Source: Paenibacillus sp. FSL R5-0341 (GTDB taxonomy: Bacteria; Bacillota; Bacilli; Paenibacillales; Paenibacillaceae). Taken from it: a stretch of 64,000 nt of DNA. A model generated the notes under the pieces. The model was not told the DNA's origin and ran no database searches. It worked only from the letters and a program-made list of their open reading frames with translations. Both the position numbers and the translations under genes were made by a program. The DNA is taken from NCBI RefSeq assembly GCF_037975235.1, contig NZ_CP150241.1:4836001-4900000 (forward strand). The letters run 5' to 3'. This document shows, one piece after another, positions 16,514 through 25,301 of the stretch. The first letter of the stretch is position 1. Every line of letters begins with the position of its first letter.

Positions 16514-17092
16514 TTAGGATGATAAACTGGTACTATGTTTTGCTTCTGTATGAACATCTTGAAAAGTTATATAATGACGTTGTTCCAATAATGCCACGAC
16601 TTTCATGGCACATTTCTCAACTGTTTCTAAATCTGTTCTTAGTACCAAATCAGCATTATTTGGACGCTCATAAGGATCATTAACTCCAGTAAAAGATTCA
16701 ATTTCACCTGCAATTGCCTTTTTATAAAGACCTTTAACATCCCGTTTAACTAACTCAGAGAGTGGTGCATCGACGAAAACTTCGATAAATTCCCCAATCT
16801 CTTGACGTGCCATTTCTCTCATGTTCTTATATGGAGAAATAAATAAAGCTAACGTAACAATTTGATTTTTAGTTAATAGTTTAGCGACAAATGAGATTCG
16901 CTCAATATTTTTGATTCTATCCTCTTTGGAGAACCCTAGGTCTTTGCATAACGAACTACGAACAACGTCTCCATCCAGTGTTTCAACTGCAATCCCTCGA
17001 TCTTGAAGTATCCCAGTAACATATGAAGCTATCGTAGTTTTTCCTGCACCGGAAAGACCGGTAAACCATACTGTCACCCCGCGTTGTGACAT
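16514..17092 (-). CDS. cysC: Adenylylsulfate (APS) kinase
   Basis: A 192-residue enzyme phosphorylating APS to PAPS. The P-loop is WFTGLSGAGKTT (about residues 9-20). VETLDGDVVRSSL is the APS-binding DGD loop, and LGFSKEDRIKNIERI is the family signature with FSxxDRxxNIxRI. It is of normal length. No ATP sulfurylase, PAPS reductase or sulfite reductase gene is near, so it is not in an assimilation operon. With the sulfotransferase 13 kb downstream in the same operon it more likely feeds product sulfation. APS would have to come from the host sulfurylase. Confidence 0.9.
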   Translation of the reverse strand: MSQRGVTVWFTGLSGAGKTTIASYVTGILQDRGIAVETLDGDVVRSSLCKDLGFSKEDRIKNIERISFVAKLLTKNQIVTLALFISPYKNMREMARQEIGEFIEVFVDAPLSELVKRDVKGLYKKAIAGEIESFTGVNDPYERPNNADLVLRTDLETVEKCAMKVVALLEQRHYITFQDVHTEAKHSTSLSS

Positions 17093-17110
17093 TTAATATC
17101 CCTCCAATAA

Positions 17111-18472
17111 TTAAAGAAGTATAATTTTCTCCCTATTCTCCATTACATTTTTCGTTGCATTTCGAGTATCTATGATTATCGGGGCATATTTAACAACGTT
17201 GTCATAGTCTATAAAACTATGATCTGTAACAATGACAACTGCATCTAAATTTTCCAAAACGTTTTCGTTCAATTCAACAGAATAAAGCTTGTTTAGACCA
17301 GACCTGTAATCGAATTGAACACTTGCTATGTTTGGGTCATGATATATCACTGAGGCTCCTCCACTATAGAGCAATTCTATTATTTTTAGTGAAGAAGACT
17401 CTCGGTAATCTGCAATATTTTTTTTGTACGCCACTCCAAGAACTAATACACGAGCATCACGTAACGGCTTTCCCCTATTATTTAAGGCTTTAATCGTCTT
17501 ATCGATAACGAAATAAGGCATTCTTGAATTCACATCGCTAGCTAGTTCTACAAATTTCACCGGAAAATCGTATTCCTTGGCCTTCCACGCTAAATAGTGA
17601 GGATCTATGGGAATACAGTGACCTCCTATCCCTGGACCAGGATAGAACTCTTGCAATCCATAAGGTTTAGTGAATGCAGCTTCGAGCATTTCCCAAACAT
17701 TGATACCCATTCGATCACATAGCAAAGTAATTTCATTCACCAAGCCAATGTTGACCATCCTGTAAGTGTTCTCATATACCTTTACCATTTCTGCAACAAG
17801 TGCAGATGATACTGGAACAACTATTGCCACTGATTCAAAAAATGCTTGTGCTATTTTCGTGCAAACTGATGTGCTTCCACCAACAACTTTAGGGACATTC
17901 GAACGAGTATAATTAATATTTCCAAAATCAACTCGTTCTGGCGAGTGTGCTAAGAAAAAATCAACCCCTACACGAAAGCCCGTTTTTTCCAAGCAAGGCA
18001 AAATCACCTCGTCCGTTGTCCCCGGATATGTAGTGCTTTCCAATATAATTAACTGTCCAGAATGTAGGAAACCAGCAATCTTCTCCGTTACACTTCTAAT
18101 AATTGAAATATCGGGTTCTTTATTAATTGATAATGGTGTCGGGACACAGATAATTACGATGTCCGCATCTTTTAAAACTTGAAAATCAGAAGTTCCAATG
18201 ATTCTCTTTTCTCTAACTAAACTAGAAAGTTCATCAGTGGATACGTCTTCAATATAACTAATTCCTAATTGGATCATTTCAATTCTTTTCTGGTCATCTT
18301 CTAGACCCCATACAGTGAATCCAGCCTTAGAAAGTTGCACAGCAAGTGTGAGCCCAATGTAGCCAATTCCAATTATTGCTACATTCGCGCTTTTTTTTTC
18401 GATTTTGGTGGATAGTTCATATGCAATCGAATTCATATCCTCCAATAAAGCTTGTGCTGTATAATCTCTCAA
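17111..18472 (-). CDS. Nucleotide sugar dehydrogenase (UDP-glucose/UDP-HexNAc 6-dehydrogenase family)
   Basis: A 453-residue enzyme that oxidises C6 of a nucleotide sugar to the uronate using two NAD. The Rossmann motif is IIGIGYIGLTLA (about residues 33-44). ESTTYPGTTDE lies in the first domain, KVYENTYRMVNI carries the conserved Lys and Asn, and GPGIGGHCIPIDP has the catalytic Cys286. The pattern is closer to the WecC/WbpA/TviB HexNAc group than to TuaD-type UDP-glucose dehydrogenase, but this is not decisive. The TTG start has an AGAGGGG ribosome site ten bases upstream. It is the first gene of the minus-strand operon. Confidence 0.88.
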   Translation of the reverse strand: MRDYTAQALLEDMNSIAYELSTKIEKKSANVAIIGIGYIGLTLAVQLSKAGFTVWGLEDDQKRIEMIQLGISYIEDVSTDELSSLVREKRIIGTSDFQVLKDADIVIICVPTPLSINKEPDISIIRSVTEKIAGFLHSGQLIILESTTYPGTTDEVILPCLEKTGFRVGVDFFLAHSPERVDFGNINYTRSNVPKVVGGSTSVCTKIAQAFFESVAIVVPVSSALVAEMVKVYENTYRMVNIGLVNEITLLCDRMGINVWEMLEAAFTKPYGLQEFYPGPGIGGHCIPIDPHYLAWKAKEYDFPVKFVELASDVNSRMPYFVIDKTIKALNNRGKPLRDARVLVLGVAYKKNIADYRESSSLKIIELLYSGGASVIYHDPNIASVQFDYRSGLNKLYSVELNENVLENLDAVVIVTDHSFIDYDNVVKYAPIIIDTRNATKNVMENREKIILL

Positions 18473-19203
18473 CCCCTGTGACGCCCCTCTCCGTTAATGC
18501 AGTAAAGTATCAATACAAAAAAACACATTCAAAATTAGCACGTTAAACTACATTCATACTAGATTTGTGAATTTGATAGATTAACATCTCGATACATTAA
18601 TACCAAAAAAAACGCTTACAAAATAGTGGGCTTCTTACTAAGTTAAATACATTATCATTACCACAAAAAATATCACAAATATTCTCTGTTATGTTAAGTC
18701 ATGAAGGCGATTACATGATGTAGCATATAGCATCTCTTATGTCGAAGTAAGGGGAAATTTGTAGAAAAGAAAAAAATCTTGTGATTAATTTTACTGATAC
18801 TTCACAAAAAAGCGTTTGATACGAACATGTTACAAGAAACATTTAATATATTTAATCAACAAAAAGATGATTTCTTCCAATTCACTTCAAAATATTGACT
18901 AAATTGAGAATGAGGTTATTATGTAATTTAACGTAATTTACAATGATAGCATCACCCATATTAAAACGTACTCAACCAGAATAAAGTCTAATTTTTTGAT
19001 TACGAAATGGAGCAACTACATGTTCAAAACTGTTAAATTAGTAGGTTTTAAAGCATTCTATGTTATGTAATCCCCATACTGAATTCAAAAAAGAAGAGCA
19101 GATCAGGAATGTCACTTACAGATCTATTCGCCAATTCGCAACTTTAATTTTAATTCTTTTGTCAAACAGGAATTCTTTTATTAGATACAAAGGAGCGGGT
19201 AAC
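18473..19203. promoter_or_regulatory. AT-rich divergent intergenic region of the cluster with a plus-strand promoter
   Basis: This 731-base gap separates the minus-strand operon from the divergent BtrH-like gene and must hold both promoters. A good plus-strand promoter is TTGACT (18895-18900), 16-base spacer, TATTAT (18917-18922). It would give a leader of roughly 275 bases before the ATG at 19204. The minus-strand promoter is not clear to me. No reading frame or RNA element is recognised here. Confidence 0.5.
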
Positions 19204-20190
19204 ATGTCTTCAAAAAAGTTATTCATGAATGATAATCCATTGCTAAATACTTTCAATACATATGCTAGTGTGCTATCCATTATTAGCAGAGATAATACTA
19301 ATATCTCACCTTGGTTATATAATAACTTTATCCAAATTCGTTACGTACATGATTGGAATACTTATTTTTTTGACAACCATCATCATATTTTCGATAATTG
19401 TCCATGGATCAATCATCATGTGATTCCTGGAACAATTATAAAGAATAAATGGACCTCTTTACATGAATTCATTATTGATGCAATTAACGAATCGCGTTAT
19501 GTGTATCTATATGTTGATCGCTACTATATACCGGCTTCAAAAGCCTATCAAAAAAATCACAATTGGCATGAAATATTTATTTTCGGGTATGATCTAGAGA
19601 AGAGTACCTTTCATGTAGCGGACAACATACAAGAAGGAAAATATATCCATACCGAATGCACGTTTAGCGAATTAGATGAAGGCTATAATGCTTTGAACTC
19701 GGACAACGAATTCTTTCAGAACGTCCATTTATTGAGCATAAAAGAAGAGCATGAGTACAAATTTAATTTACAGCAAATAGCCTTAACATTAGAAAATTAC
19801 GTATACTCCAAACCTACAATTGATATGTCATTTAAAGAAGAATCGACATTTGGAATAGGTGCTTTAAATCTAACTATAGAAGCTGCCGTTAACTACGATC
19901 AATGTAGTTTTCGTTTCGATAAAAGAGCATTCCATCTATTTTGGGAACACAAAAAAATGATGATCCTACGGTTAGAGTATATGTACCAATCTTCATTAAT
20001 CCCTAATGGGTTAGAGTTAATCAATAACTACAAAGAGTTAGAATCGAGCTACTTGATGTTAAGAAATTTAGTTATCAAGTACAACATAACTAACAAAAAT
20101 ACTTTACGCCAACAAATTATCGAAATCTTTAAAAGCAATATTAACAAGGAAAAAGAAGTTATATACAATATACTTTGTGAAATACAATGA
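19204..20190 (+). CDS. BtrH-like (papain-fold type) protein, copy 2
   Basis: A 328-residue paralog of the protein at 2057-3058, divergently transcribed at the other end of the cluster. Conserved blocks are RYVYLYVDRYYIP, IFIFGYDLEKSTF and a C-terminal helical region. At the position of Cys15 in copy 1 this protein has Asn (PLLNTF versus PLVCTY), and at the IFGYD strand it has WHEIFIF where copy 1 has PNNMLIF. The two may therefore differ in catalytic competence or share a split active site. ATG 19204 follows an AAAGGAG ribosome site; an in-frame ATG at 19060 has none and was not used. Role unknown; partner or acyltransferase is inference. Confidence 0.5.
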   Translation: MSSKKLFMNDNPLLNTFNTYASVLSIISRDNTNISPWLYNNFIQIRYVHDWNTYFFDNHHHIFDNCPWINHHVIPGTIIKNKWTSLHEFIIDAINESRYVYLYVDRYYIPASKAYQKNHNWHEIFIFGYDLEKSTFHVADNIQEGKYIHTECTFSELDEGYNALNSDNEFFQNVHLLSIKEEHEYKFNLQQIALTLENYVYSKPTIDMSFKEESTFGIGALNLTIEAAVNYDQCSFRFDKRAFHLFWEHKKMMILRLEYMYQSSLIPNGLELINNYKELESSYLMLRNLVIKYNITNKNTLRQQIIEIFKSNINKEKEVIYNILCEIQ

Positions 20191-20488
20191 TTTATGGATA
20201 GTAATGTATACTTTTAAATTTTTACCCACCTCTTATGAGGGGATACTTCCTTGCCATACATCGGCAGCAGTCGCTGATCACCTAAACCAGGCAGCTGTTG
20301 ATCATCCTTATCATATGTAACTTTATTTCACGCAATTTAATAGATACACATCTTCGCACCTCAGCATTTTGTACTATCTGCTTAAAAATCCGATATCTTT
20401 TAACCTCTTTATCCAAACTCTTCTTTACGCCCACCTCACTTAATGTTAGATTTTATAACATATTATTATGAAAGCGAGTGGGTTGAAG

Positions 20489-22168
20489 ATGGATCTGCAA
20501 CAGTTATTGACTATCCCCATTCTCTCCAAAGCAAAGGTTATTGCCGGACATCGCGGACTAGATCGTTTGGTACAATCGATTAACATTATGGACGCGCCAG
20601 ATATTGTACAATTCCTGAAGCCAGGGGATATGCTGCTGACGAACGGTTATATCCTGAAAGACCGCCCCGATGCTCATCTTGGATTTATTACAGACATGCA
20701 TGCAATTGGTTGTGCGGCGCTTGCTGTCAAGACACAGCGTTTCTCTCTTGAATTATCTCCGCAGCTGCTTGAGACAGCCGACAGGTTGGGCTTCCCGATC
20801 ATCGAACTGTCCGAGATAGACAATACACTCGGTGAAATATTTCAACATTCGATCAGTGCCATCCTTCAGAACAAAACCCATGAGCTTCACTACGCCCTGT
20901 CTATTCACAAGCAATTTTCCACGATGGTGATGCAGGGAAAAGGCATACCATCCATCGTAGATACGTTGTCTCAGTTGCTATCTTCACCTGTACTTCTGCT
21001 TGGCTCTAAGAAACAGATTACGGCAAGCTCCCATTATGCACAACAGATGGATGACCAGTCTCTCGCCTCGCCCTTACTGACTTTTATAGATGAGCACCCT
21101 TCCTTCCATGCCACAATCTCGATCTGTCTGCTTACTGCTGATAAATATCGACATGCCGAGCTTCATCCCATCTTCACGGATCGGCACGAGGGCTACTTGA
21201 TCGCACTATACGATAGTTCTACAACCTCTAAGCTCTCCACTCTGGCACTGGAGCAAGCGGTCAATGTGATCGGTCTGGAGTTAACCAAGAAACAAGCGGT
21301 CAAGGAGCGTTCCCGCCGTTACAAAAATGAATATTTCTCCGATCTCATTCAGGGCTTCATTCGTTCGGAACAAGAAGCGCTGCACCGCGGCAAGAAATAT
21401 GGGCTACAAGCAAAAGGGAACTCCGTTCTCATCATCGCCAAGATGGATGAATCCTTAGCGGGCATATTTAAGCAGAACTCTACTTCCTCCGGGGAAGAGC
21501 GGTTCATCTCGGAACGAGACGCTAATTACGAGCTGATTAAGCAGGAGTTCGCCAAATTGGATCTCTCCTTCGTCATGTTCACAAAGAATGACCAGTTCGG
21601 CATACTCGTCTTTTTGGCCGAATCGTCTTGGGACGAACATACCGTTGTTCAACAGCTTGAGCGGATGGCGAGCAATCTGTATTCAGAGTCGCAGCTCAGC
21701 CTATCCTTCGGCATAGGTAATTCCTACACCAATGTGTTGGATATCGGACTCTCCTATAAGGAAGCAGTCAAGGCCCTCCAATCCGGCTATCAGATGCGAA
21801 AGACCCGCTTCGCTCATTCCTATCAAACCATGGATATAAGCCGTCTGCTGCGCATGATTCCCCACGATGAGATGCTGCAATTCCATCAAGAAACCTTTAA
21901 GCCCTTCAACGACCGAGATCCAAACGAGCGCAACGAGCTTATGAAAACCTTGTCCTCTTTCTATGAGAATCATTGCCAGATCGTCGATACAGCCAAAGAG
22001 CTGTTCGTACATCGCAATACAGTGATCTATAGGCTGGAAAAATGCGAGAAACTGACCGGCAGGAACATCAAGGACCCAATGGAGAGCCTGCGCTTCCGAC
22101 TCGCCTTCGCACTTGAGTCCCTTCTGAATGTTAATCCAGCCCCTAGCGATGCTAATCATACGTCTTAA
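20489..22168 (+). CDS. PucR-family transcriptional regulator
   Basis: A regulator of about 560 residues. The N-terminal PucR domain (residues about 1-120, with MDLQQLLTIPILSKAKVI) is a ligand sensor seen in purine and amide catabolism regulators. The middle is GGDEF-like/CdaR-type (about 290-420). The C-terminal HTH_30 contains TAKELFVHRNTVIYRLEK. ATG 20489 is taken because GAGTGGG lies six bases upstream; in-frame ATG 20468 and TTG 20483 are alternatives. It sits directly before the ABC importer and amidase genes and is their likely activator, responding to an imported amide or its breakdown product. Confidence 0.85.
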   Translation: MDLQQLLTIPILSKAKVIAGHRGLDRLVQSINIMDAPDIVQFLKPGDMLLTNGYILKDRPDAHLGFITDMHAIGCAALAVKTQRFSLELSPQLLETADRLGFPIIELSEIDNTLGEIFQHSISAILQNKTHELHYALSIHKQFSTMVMQGKGIPSIVDTLSQLLSSPVLLLGSKKQITASSHYAQQMDDQSLASPLLTFIDEHPSFHATISICLLTADKYRHAELHPIFTDRHEGYLIALYDSSTTSKLSTLALEQAVNVIGLELTKKQAVKERSRRYKNEYFSDLIQGFIRSEQEALHRGKKYGLQAKGNSVLIIAKMDESLAGIFKQNSTSSGEERFISERDANYELIKQEFAKLDLSFVMFTKNDQFGILVFLAESSWDEHTVVQQLERMASNLYSESQLSLSFGIGNSYTNVLDIGLSYKEAVKALQSGYQMRKTRFAHSYQTMDISRLLRMIPHDEMLQFHQETFKPFNDRDPNERNELMKTLSSFYENHCQIVDTAKELFVHRNTVIYRLEKCEKLTGRNIKDPMESLRFRLAFALESLLNVNPAPSDANHTS

Positions 22169-22173
22169 ACCGA

Positions 22174-22212
22174 GAACGTGTCATGTATAATGACACGTTC
22201 TTTTATTTTCTT
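22174..22212 (+). terminator. Rho-independent terminator after pucR-like gene
   Basis: A perfect 11-pair stem GAACGTGTCAT / ATGACACGTTC with a five-base loop, followed by TTTTATTTTCTTTT. It begins six bases after the stop and separates the regulator from the importer operon. Confidence 0.9.
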
Positions 22213-22329
22213 TTCATATTCAATCTTCATTTGTGCATTTTAACTGATTTAATTCTATTTTTATGTTCAGAGTGACTAATGACAATTATGCAAACAGTCT
22301 ATATGATTAGAAATATATTCATTAATGTC

Positions 22330-22343
22330 ATGTTAATTAACAT
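22330..22343. promoter_or_regulatory. 14-bp perfect palindrome upstream of importer operon, candidate operator
   Basis: ATGTTAATTAACAT is a perfect dyad about 55 bases before the ATPase start, in the promoter region of the operon following the PucR gene. It is a plausible binding site for that regulator. AT-rich palindromes can also arise by chance. Confidence 0.35.
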
Positions 22344-22398
22344 CAAATCACATCAAGAAACGAAAAAACATCAGGCTGTAGGAAAGGGGCTACCTATC

Positions 22399-23175
22399 AT
22401 GGCTATACAGATACAAGGCGTATCCAAATCATTTGTCAGTGCAACCGGAGAAGATATTCAGGTACTCGCTGAGGTTTCGATGCAAATCAAGAAGCAGGAG
22501 TTCTTCAGTATCGTGGGACCGAGCGGTTGTGGCAAAAGTACGATTTTCAACATTATCGCAGGTCTGCTTAAGCCAACAAATGGCAAGGTTATCGTCTGTG
22601 GCGAAGAGATCGATCAGACTACCGGGCATGTCGGTTATATGATGCAGAAGGACCTGTTACTTCCTTGGAGAAGCATCCTGGACAATGTCACGCTAGGCTT
22701 GGAAGTGAAGGGCATGTCCAAAAAGGATCGCGGCGATATTGCCATGGATTATCTGGATCGTTATGGCCTGGCTTCATTCGCAGAAGCCTATCCCTCCACC
22801 CTATCAGGCGGTATGCGCCAACGTGTAGCCCTCATTCGTACCCTCGTTACCCAGCCCGATATTATATTACTGGACGAACCCTTCTCCGCACTTGATTATC
22901 AGACCAGACTCATTCTGGAAGATGAAATCTTGTCTATCCTAAAATCCGAGGGCAAGACAGGCGTGCTTATTACACATGACATTGAGGAAGCCATCGCCAT
23001 CTCCGACCGTATTGCCGTTATGAGCAAAAGACCAACGACCGTAAAACAGGTCTACGATATCGGTCTCGCTTCGCAGTATGGCTCAGCATTGAAAGCCCGC
23101 TCCGACCAGAAGTTCAAGCAGTATTTTGAATCAATCTGGTCAGAGCTTGATATCCAGATGGGGAGGATCAGCTAA
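22399..23175 (+). CDS. ABC importer ATP-binding protein (nitrate/sulfonate/taurine-type)
   Basis: A 258-residue importer ATPase of the SsuB/TauB/ThiZ class. Walker A is GPSGCGKSTIF, the Q-loop GYMMQKDLLLPW, the signature LSGGMRQRVALIRTL, Walker B IILLDEPFSALD, and the H-loop VLITHDIEEAI. ATG 22399 follows a GGAAAGGGG ribosome site; the frame is open further upstream to 22279 but without support. It is first in the operon and overlaps the permease gene (TAATG). Confidence 0.9.
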   Translation: MAIQIQGVSKSFVSATGEDIQVLAEVSMQIKKQEFFSIVGPSGCGKSTIFNIIAGLLKPTNGKVIVCGEEIDQTTGHVGYMMQKDLLLPWRSILDNVTLGLEVKGMSKKDRGDIAMDYLDRYGLASFAEAYPSTLSGGMRQRVALIRTLVTQPDIILLDEPFSALDYQTRLILEDEILSILKSEGKTGVLITHDIEEAIAISDRIAVMSKRPTTVKQVYDIGLASQYGSALKARSDQKFKQYFESIWSELDIQMGRIS

Positions 23176-24041
23176 TGAAGAGCACATCACCTGAAATTAC
23201 CCTTGCCGGAAAGCCTGCTGGAGTTGCGAAGAGTAAACGCAGACAATCTACCTTCTCCAAAGAATGGCTGATGACGATGCTGTGGCGGTTCATTATTGTT
23301 GCGGTCATCCTGGTGATCTGGGAATCCGCCGTTCGATTGAAGCTCGTTAATGGATTCCTCATGGGATCACCAAGCGCCATTATCGATGCCGCCATCACGA
23401 TGGCCAGCTCAGGGCAACTGCTTACAGACGCGTTTGCAACGGTGAATGCCACCGTTATCGGCTTCGTAGCCGGAAGCTTAATCGGCTCATTGGCAGGACT
23501 GCTCATGTGGTATTCCAAGTCCGTTGCCCGTGTGCTCGATCCATTCATTGTAGCCATGAACGGCATCCCGAAGATTGCCCTCGCTCCGATGATTATCATC
23601 TGGTTCGGTTCAGGCATCTTCTCCAAGATTGCTCTGGCCTCCGTAGCAACATTTATCGTAGCGCTGTTATCCGCCTACCAAGCGACGCATCAGATCGACG
23701 AATCTCAGATTAATCTGATGAAATCCTTCGGTGCGAAGAAATCACAAATTTTCCGCAAAATTATCGTTCCTTCCTCCCTGCCATGGATCATCTCGGCCTT
23801 CCGGATCAATATCGGTTTGGCATTGGTGTCTGTCGTAGGTGGAGAATTCATCTCTTCTGACAAAGGGCTCGGACACATGGTATTCGTCGAAGGTAACCTG
23901 TTCAACCTTCCGGCGGTATGGGTCGGCGTGTTCATGCTTATGCTGGTCGCCATGCTCCTCTACACCTGTGTCGGTTATATCGAATCCCGTCTCCTTCCAT
24001 GGAATGACAACAAGACCAGCAGCAAATCCACATCTGTATAG
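23175..24041 (+). CDS. ABC importer permease (SsuC/TauC-type)
   Basis: A 288-residue inner-membrane protein with about six helices. The EAA cytoplasmic loop is seen at LMKSFGAKKSQIFRKIIVPS, the contact site for the ATPase. A hydrophobic start anchor (about residues 35-55) precedes the transport domain. The gene overlaps its ATPase partner and is followed 34 bases later by the binding protein. Substrate class by homology is small organic nitrogen or sulfur compounds or thiamin precursors. Confidence 0.9.
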   Translation: MKSTSPEITLAGKPAGVAKSKRRQSTFSKEWLMTMLWRFIIVAVILVIWESAVRLKLVNGFLMGSPSAIIDAAITMASSGQLLTDAFATVNATVIGFVAGSLIGSLAGLLMWYSKSVARVLDPFIVAMNGIPKIALAPMIIIWFGSGIFSKIALASVATFIVALLSAYQATHQIDESQINLMKSFGAKKSQIFRKIIVPSSLPWIISAFRINIGLALVSVVGGEFISSDKGLGHMVFVEGNLFNLPAVWVGVFMLMLVAMLLYTCVGYIESRLLPWNDNKTSSKSTSV

Positions 24042-24075
24042 CTGACCTACAACGATTAAAGGGGACTGATGACTA

Positions 24076-25104
24076 ATGCTTACATTCAAAAAGATAGCTT
24101 TTCTAGCAACGATGACGGTTATGTTGACTACACTGCTCAGTGCATGCGGCAGCAATGCCACAACACCTGCGAGTGGTGCAGGTGCATCTAATAGCGGGGG
24201 GCAAGCAAATGCGCAGGTGGACAAAATTATGGTGTCCGAGGTGTATCACAACCTGCTCTACCTTCCGCTGTATGTAGCGAATAACCAAGGATTCCTAGAG
24301 GAGAATCGCATTGAGCTAACCTCCATTCGCGCTGCCGGAAGCGGACCAACAGCATTGTCTTCGGTGATCTCAGGCGAGTCTGCTTTCTCCTTCCACGGTC
24401 CTGAGCATGTCGCATTCGCTAATGCGAAGGGCGGAGATGCTCGCTCACTGGTCCTTTTATCGGGTAGTGCTCCAGTATGGGCGGTTGCGCGAGAAGAAGT
24501 AACCGTGAACTCAACAGCGGATTTCAAAGGCAAAACTATCGTTGTGGGCTTGGCACCTACAAGTTCGAACAGCTTACTCCGGAAGTTATTCGCAGACAAC
24601 AACATCGATTTCGACAAGGATGTGACGATCACCGAGGTTCAGAATGGCTCCGAGCTAGGTGCTGTATTAGCCGGCAAAGCCGATATTGCTATCGTTTACG
24701 AGCCGCAGCTGGATCAAGGCATTGCAGAGGGACTTCATATTGTCCATGATTTCACCAAGGATTACCCTGACTTTGCCTTTGCAACGATGAATACAACCGC
24801 AAGCTTCATTGAGAAGAATCCTGATCTCACCCAGCGCTTTGTCACCTCTATTGAGCAGGCCCTGGACTACATTCAATCAAATCCTGAAGGCGCAAAAGCA
24901 GTTGCCGTGAAGGAATTCCCGAATCTGGACAAAAACGTCGTGGAGCAAGCGGTACAACGCATGATCGACAGCAAGGTATACCCTGCTGAGGGGCTCATCA
25001 ACGAATCCGCCTTCGAGACCGCAATCGATATGCAGCGCTTCATCGGCAATTTGAAGGAGGACCTCGCTTACGAGGAGATTATCGATTCAAGCTTCACCAA
25101 ATAG
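24076..25104 (+). CDS. ABC importer substrate-binding lipoprotein (NMT1/THI5-like)
   Basis: A 342-residue secreted lipoprotein. The signal peptide ends in the lipobox LLSACG (Cys about residue 25), followed by a low-complexity Ser/Gly/Ala linker. The SsuA/NMT1-type fold starts at KIMVSEVYHNLLYLPLYVAN and includes FKGKTIVVGLAPTSSNSLLR. Such proteins bind pyrimidine precursors, alkanesulfonates or related ligands. Next to an amidase and RidA the ligand is probably an amide or ureide, but that is inference. It is the third gene of the operon. Confidence 0.88.
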   Translation: MLTFKKIAFLATMTVMLTTLLSACGSNATTPASGAGASNSGGQANAQVDKIMVSEVYHNLLYLPLYVANNQGFLEENRIELTSIRAAGSGPTALSSVISGESAFSFHGPEHVAFANAKGGDARSLVLLSGSAPVWAVAREEVTVNSTADFKGKTIVVGLAPTSSNSLLRKLFADNNIDFDKDVTITEVQNGSELGAVLAGKADIAIVYEPQLDQGIAEGLHIVHDFTKDYPDFAFATMNTTASFIEKNPDLTQRFVTSIEQALDYIQSNPEGAKAVAVKEFPNLDKNVVEQAVQRMIDSKVYPAEGLINESAFETAIDMQRFIGNLKEDLAYEEIIDSSFTK

Positions 25105-25115
25105 AGAGAGAAAGG

Positions 25116-25301
25116 GTGATTACTCTGAACCAAGACGACTATCTCACACACCGCCGTACAGAAAGCGCCAAATATGCAAACGGAGTTATTACCAGCGAGG
25201 AGCTTGCCCTATTTACAGCCGACTTGAAGCTGATTCGAGGCTTCAAATTGCCAGAAGAAGTTGGACCCAATTCACCGCATAGGAGGGAGCCTCTGCGATG
25301 A
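25116..25301 (+). CDS. Small AtzG-like putative amidase accessory protein
   Basis: A 61-residue protein that ends in an ATGA overlap with the amidase start. The C-terminal half (LALFTADLKLIRGFKLPEEV) followed by Pro/Arg-rich residues recalls AtzG-like (DUF4089) small subunits. These bind and stabilise AtzE amidases in carboxybiuret hydrolase complexes. The GTG start at 25116 has a GAGAGAAAGG-type ribosome site but spacing is not ideal. The AtzG call rests on size, position and motif shape; an alternative is an unrelated leader peptide. Confidence 0.5.
   Translation: MITLNQDDYLTHRRTESAKYANGVITSEELALFTADLKLIRGFKLPEEVGPNSPHRREPLR

Noticed and set aside
16514-17092. APS kinase as part of housekeeping sulfate assimilation
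   Set aside because: No other assimilation gene is near, and it sits inside an operon with a sulfotransferase and biosynthetic enzymes.
19060-19203. Earlier in-frame ATG for the second BtrH-like protein
   Set aside because: No ribosome site at 19060, and its 48 residues have no counterpart in the paralog; AAAGGAG precedes the ATG at 19204.
20224-20243. CCTC-TTAT-GAGG hairpin after the second BtrH-like gene
   Set aside because: The stem is short and no T-run follows, so a terminator call is not justified.
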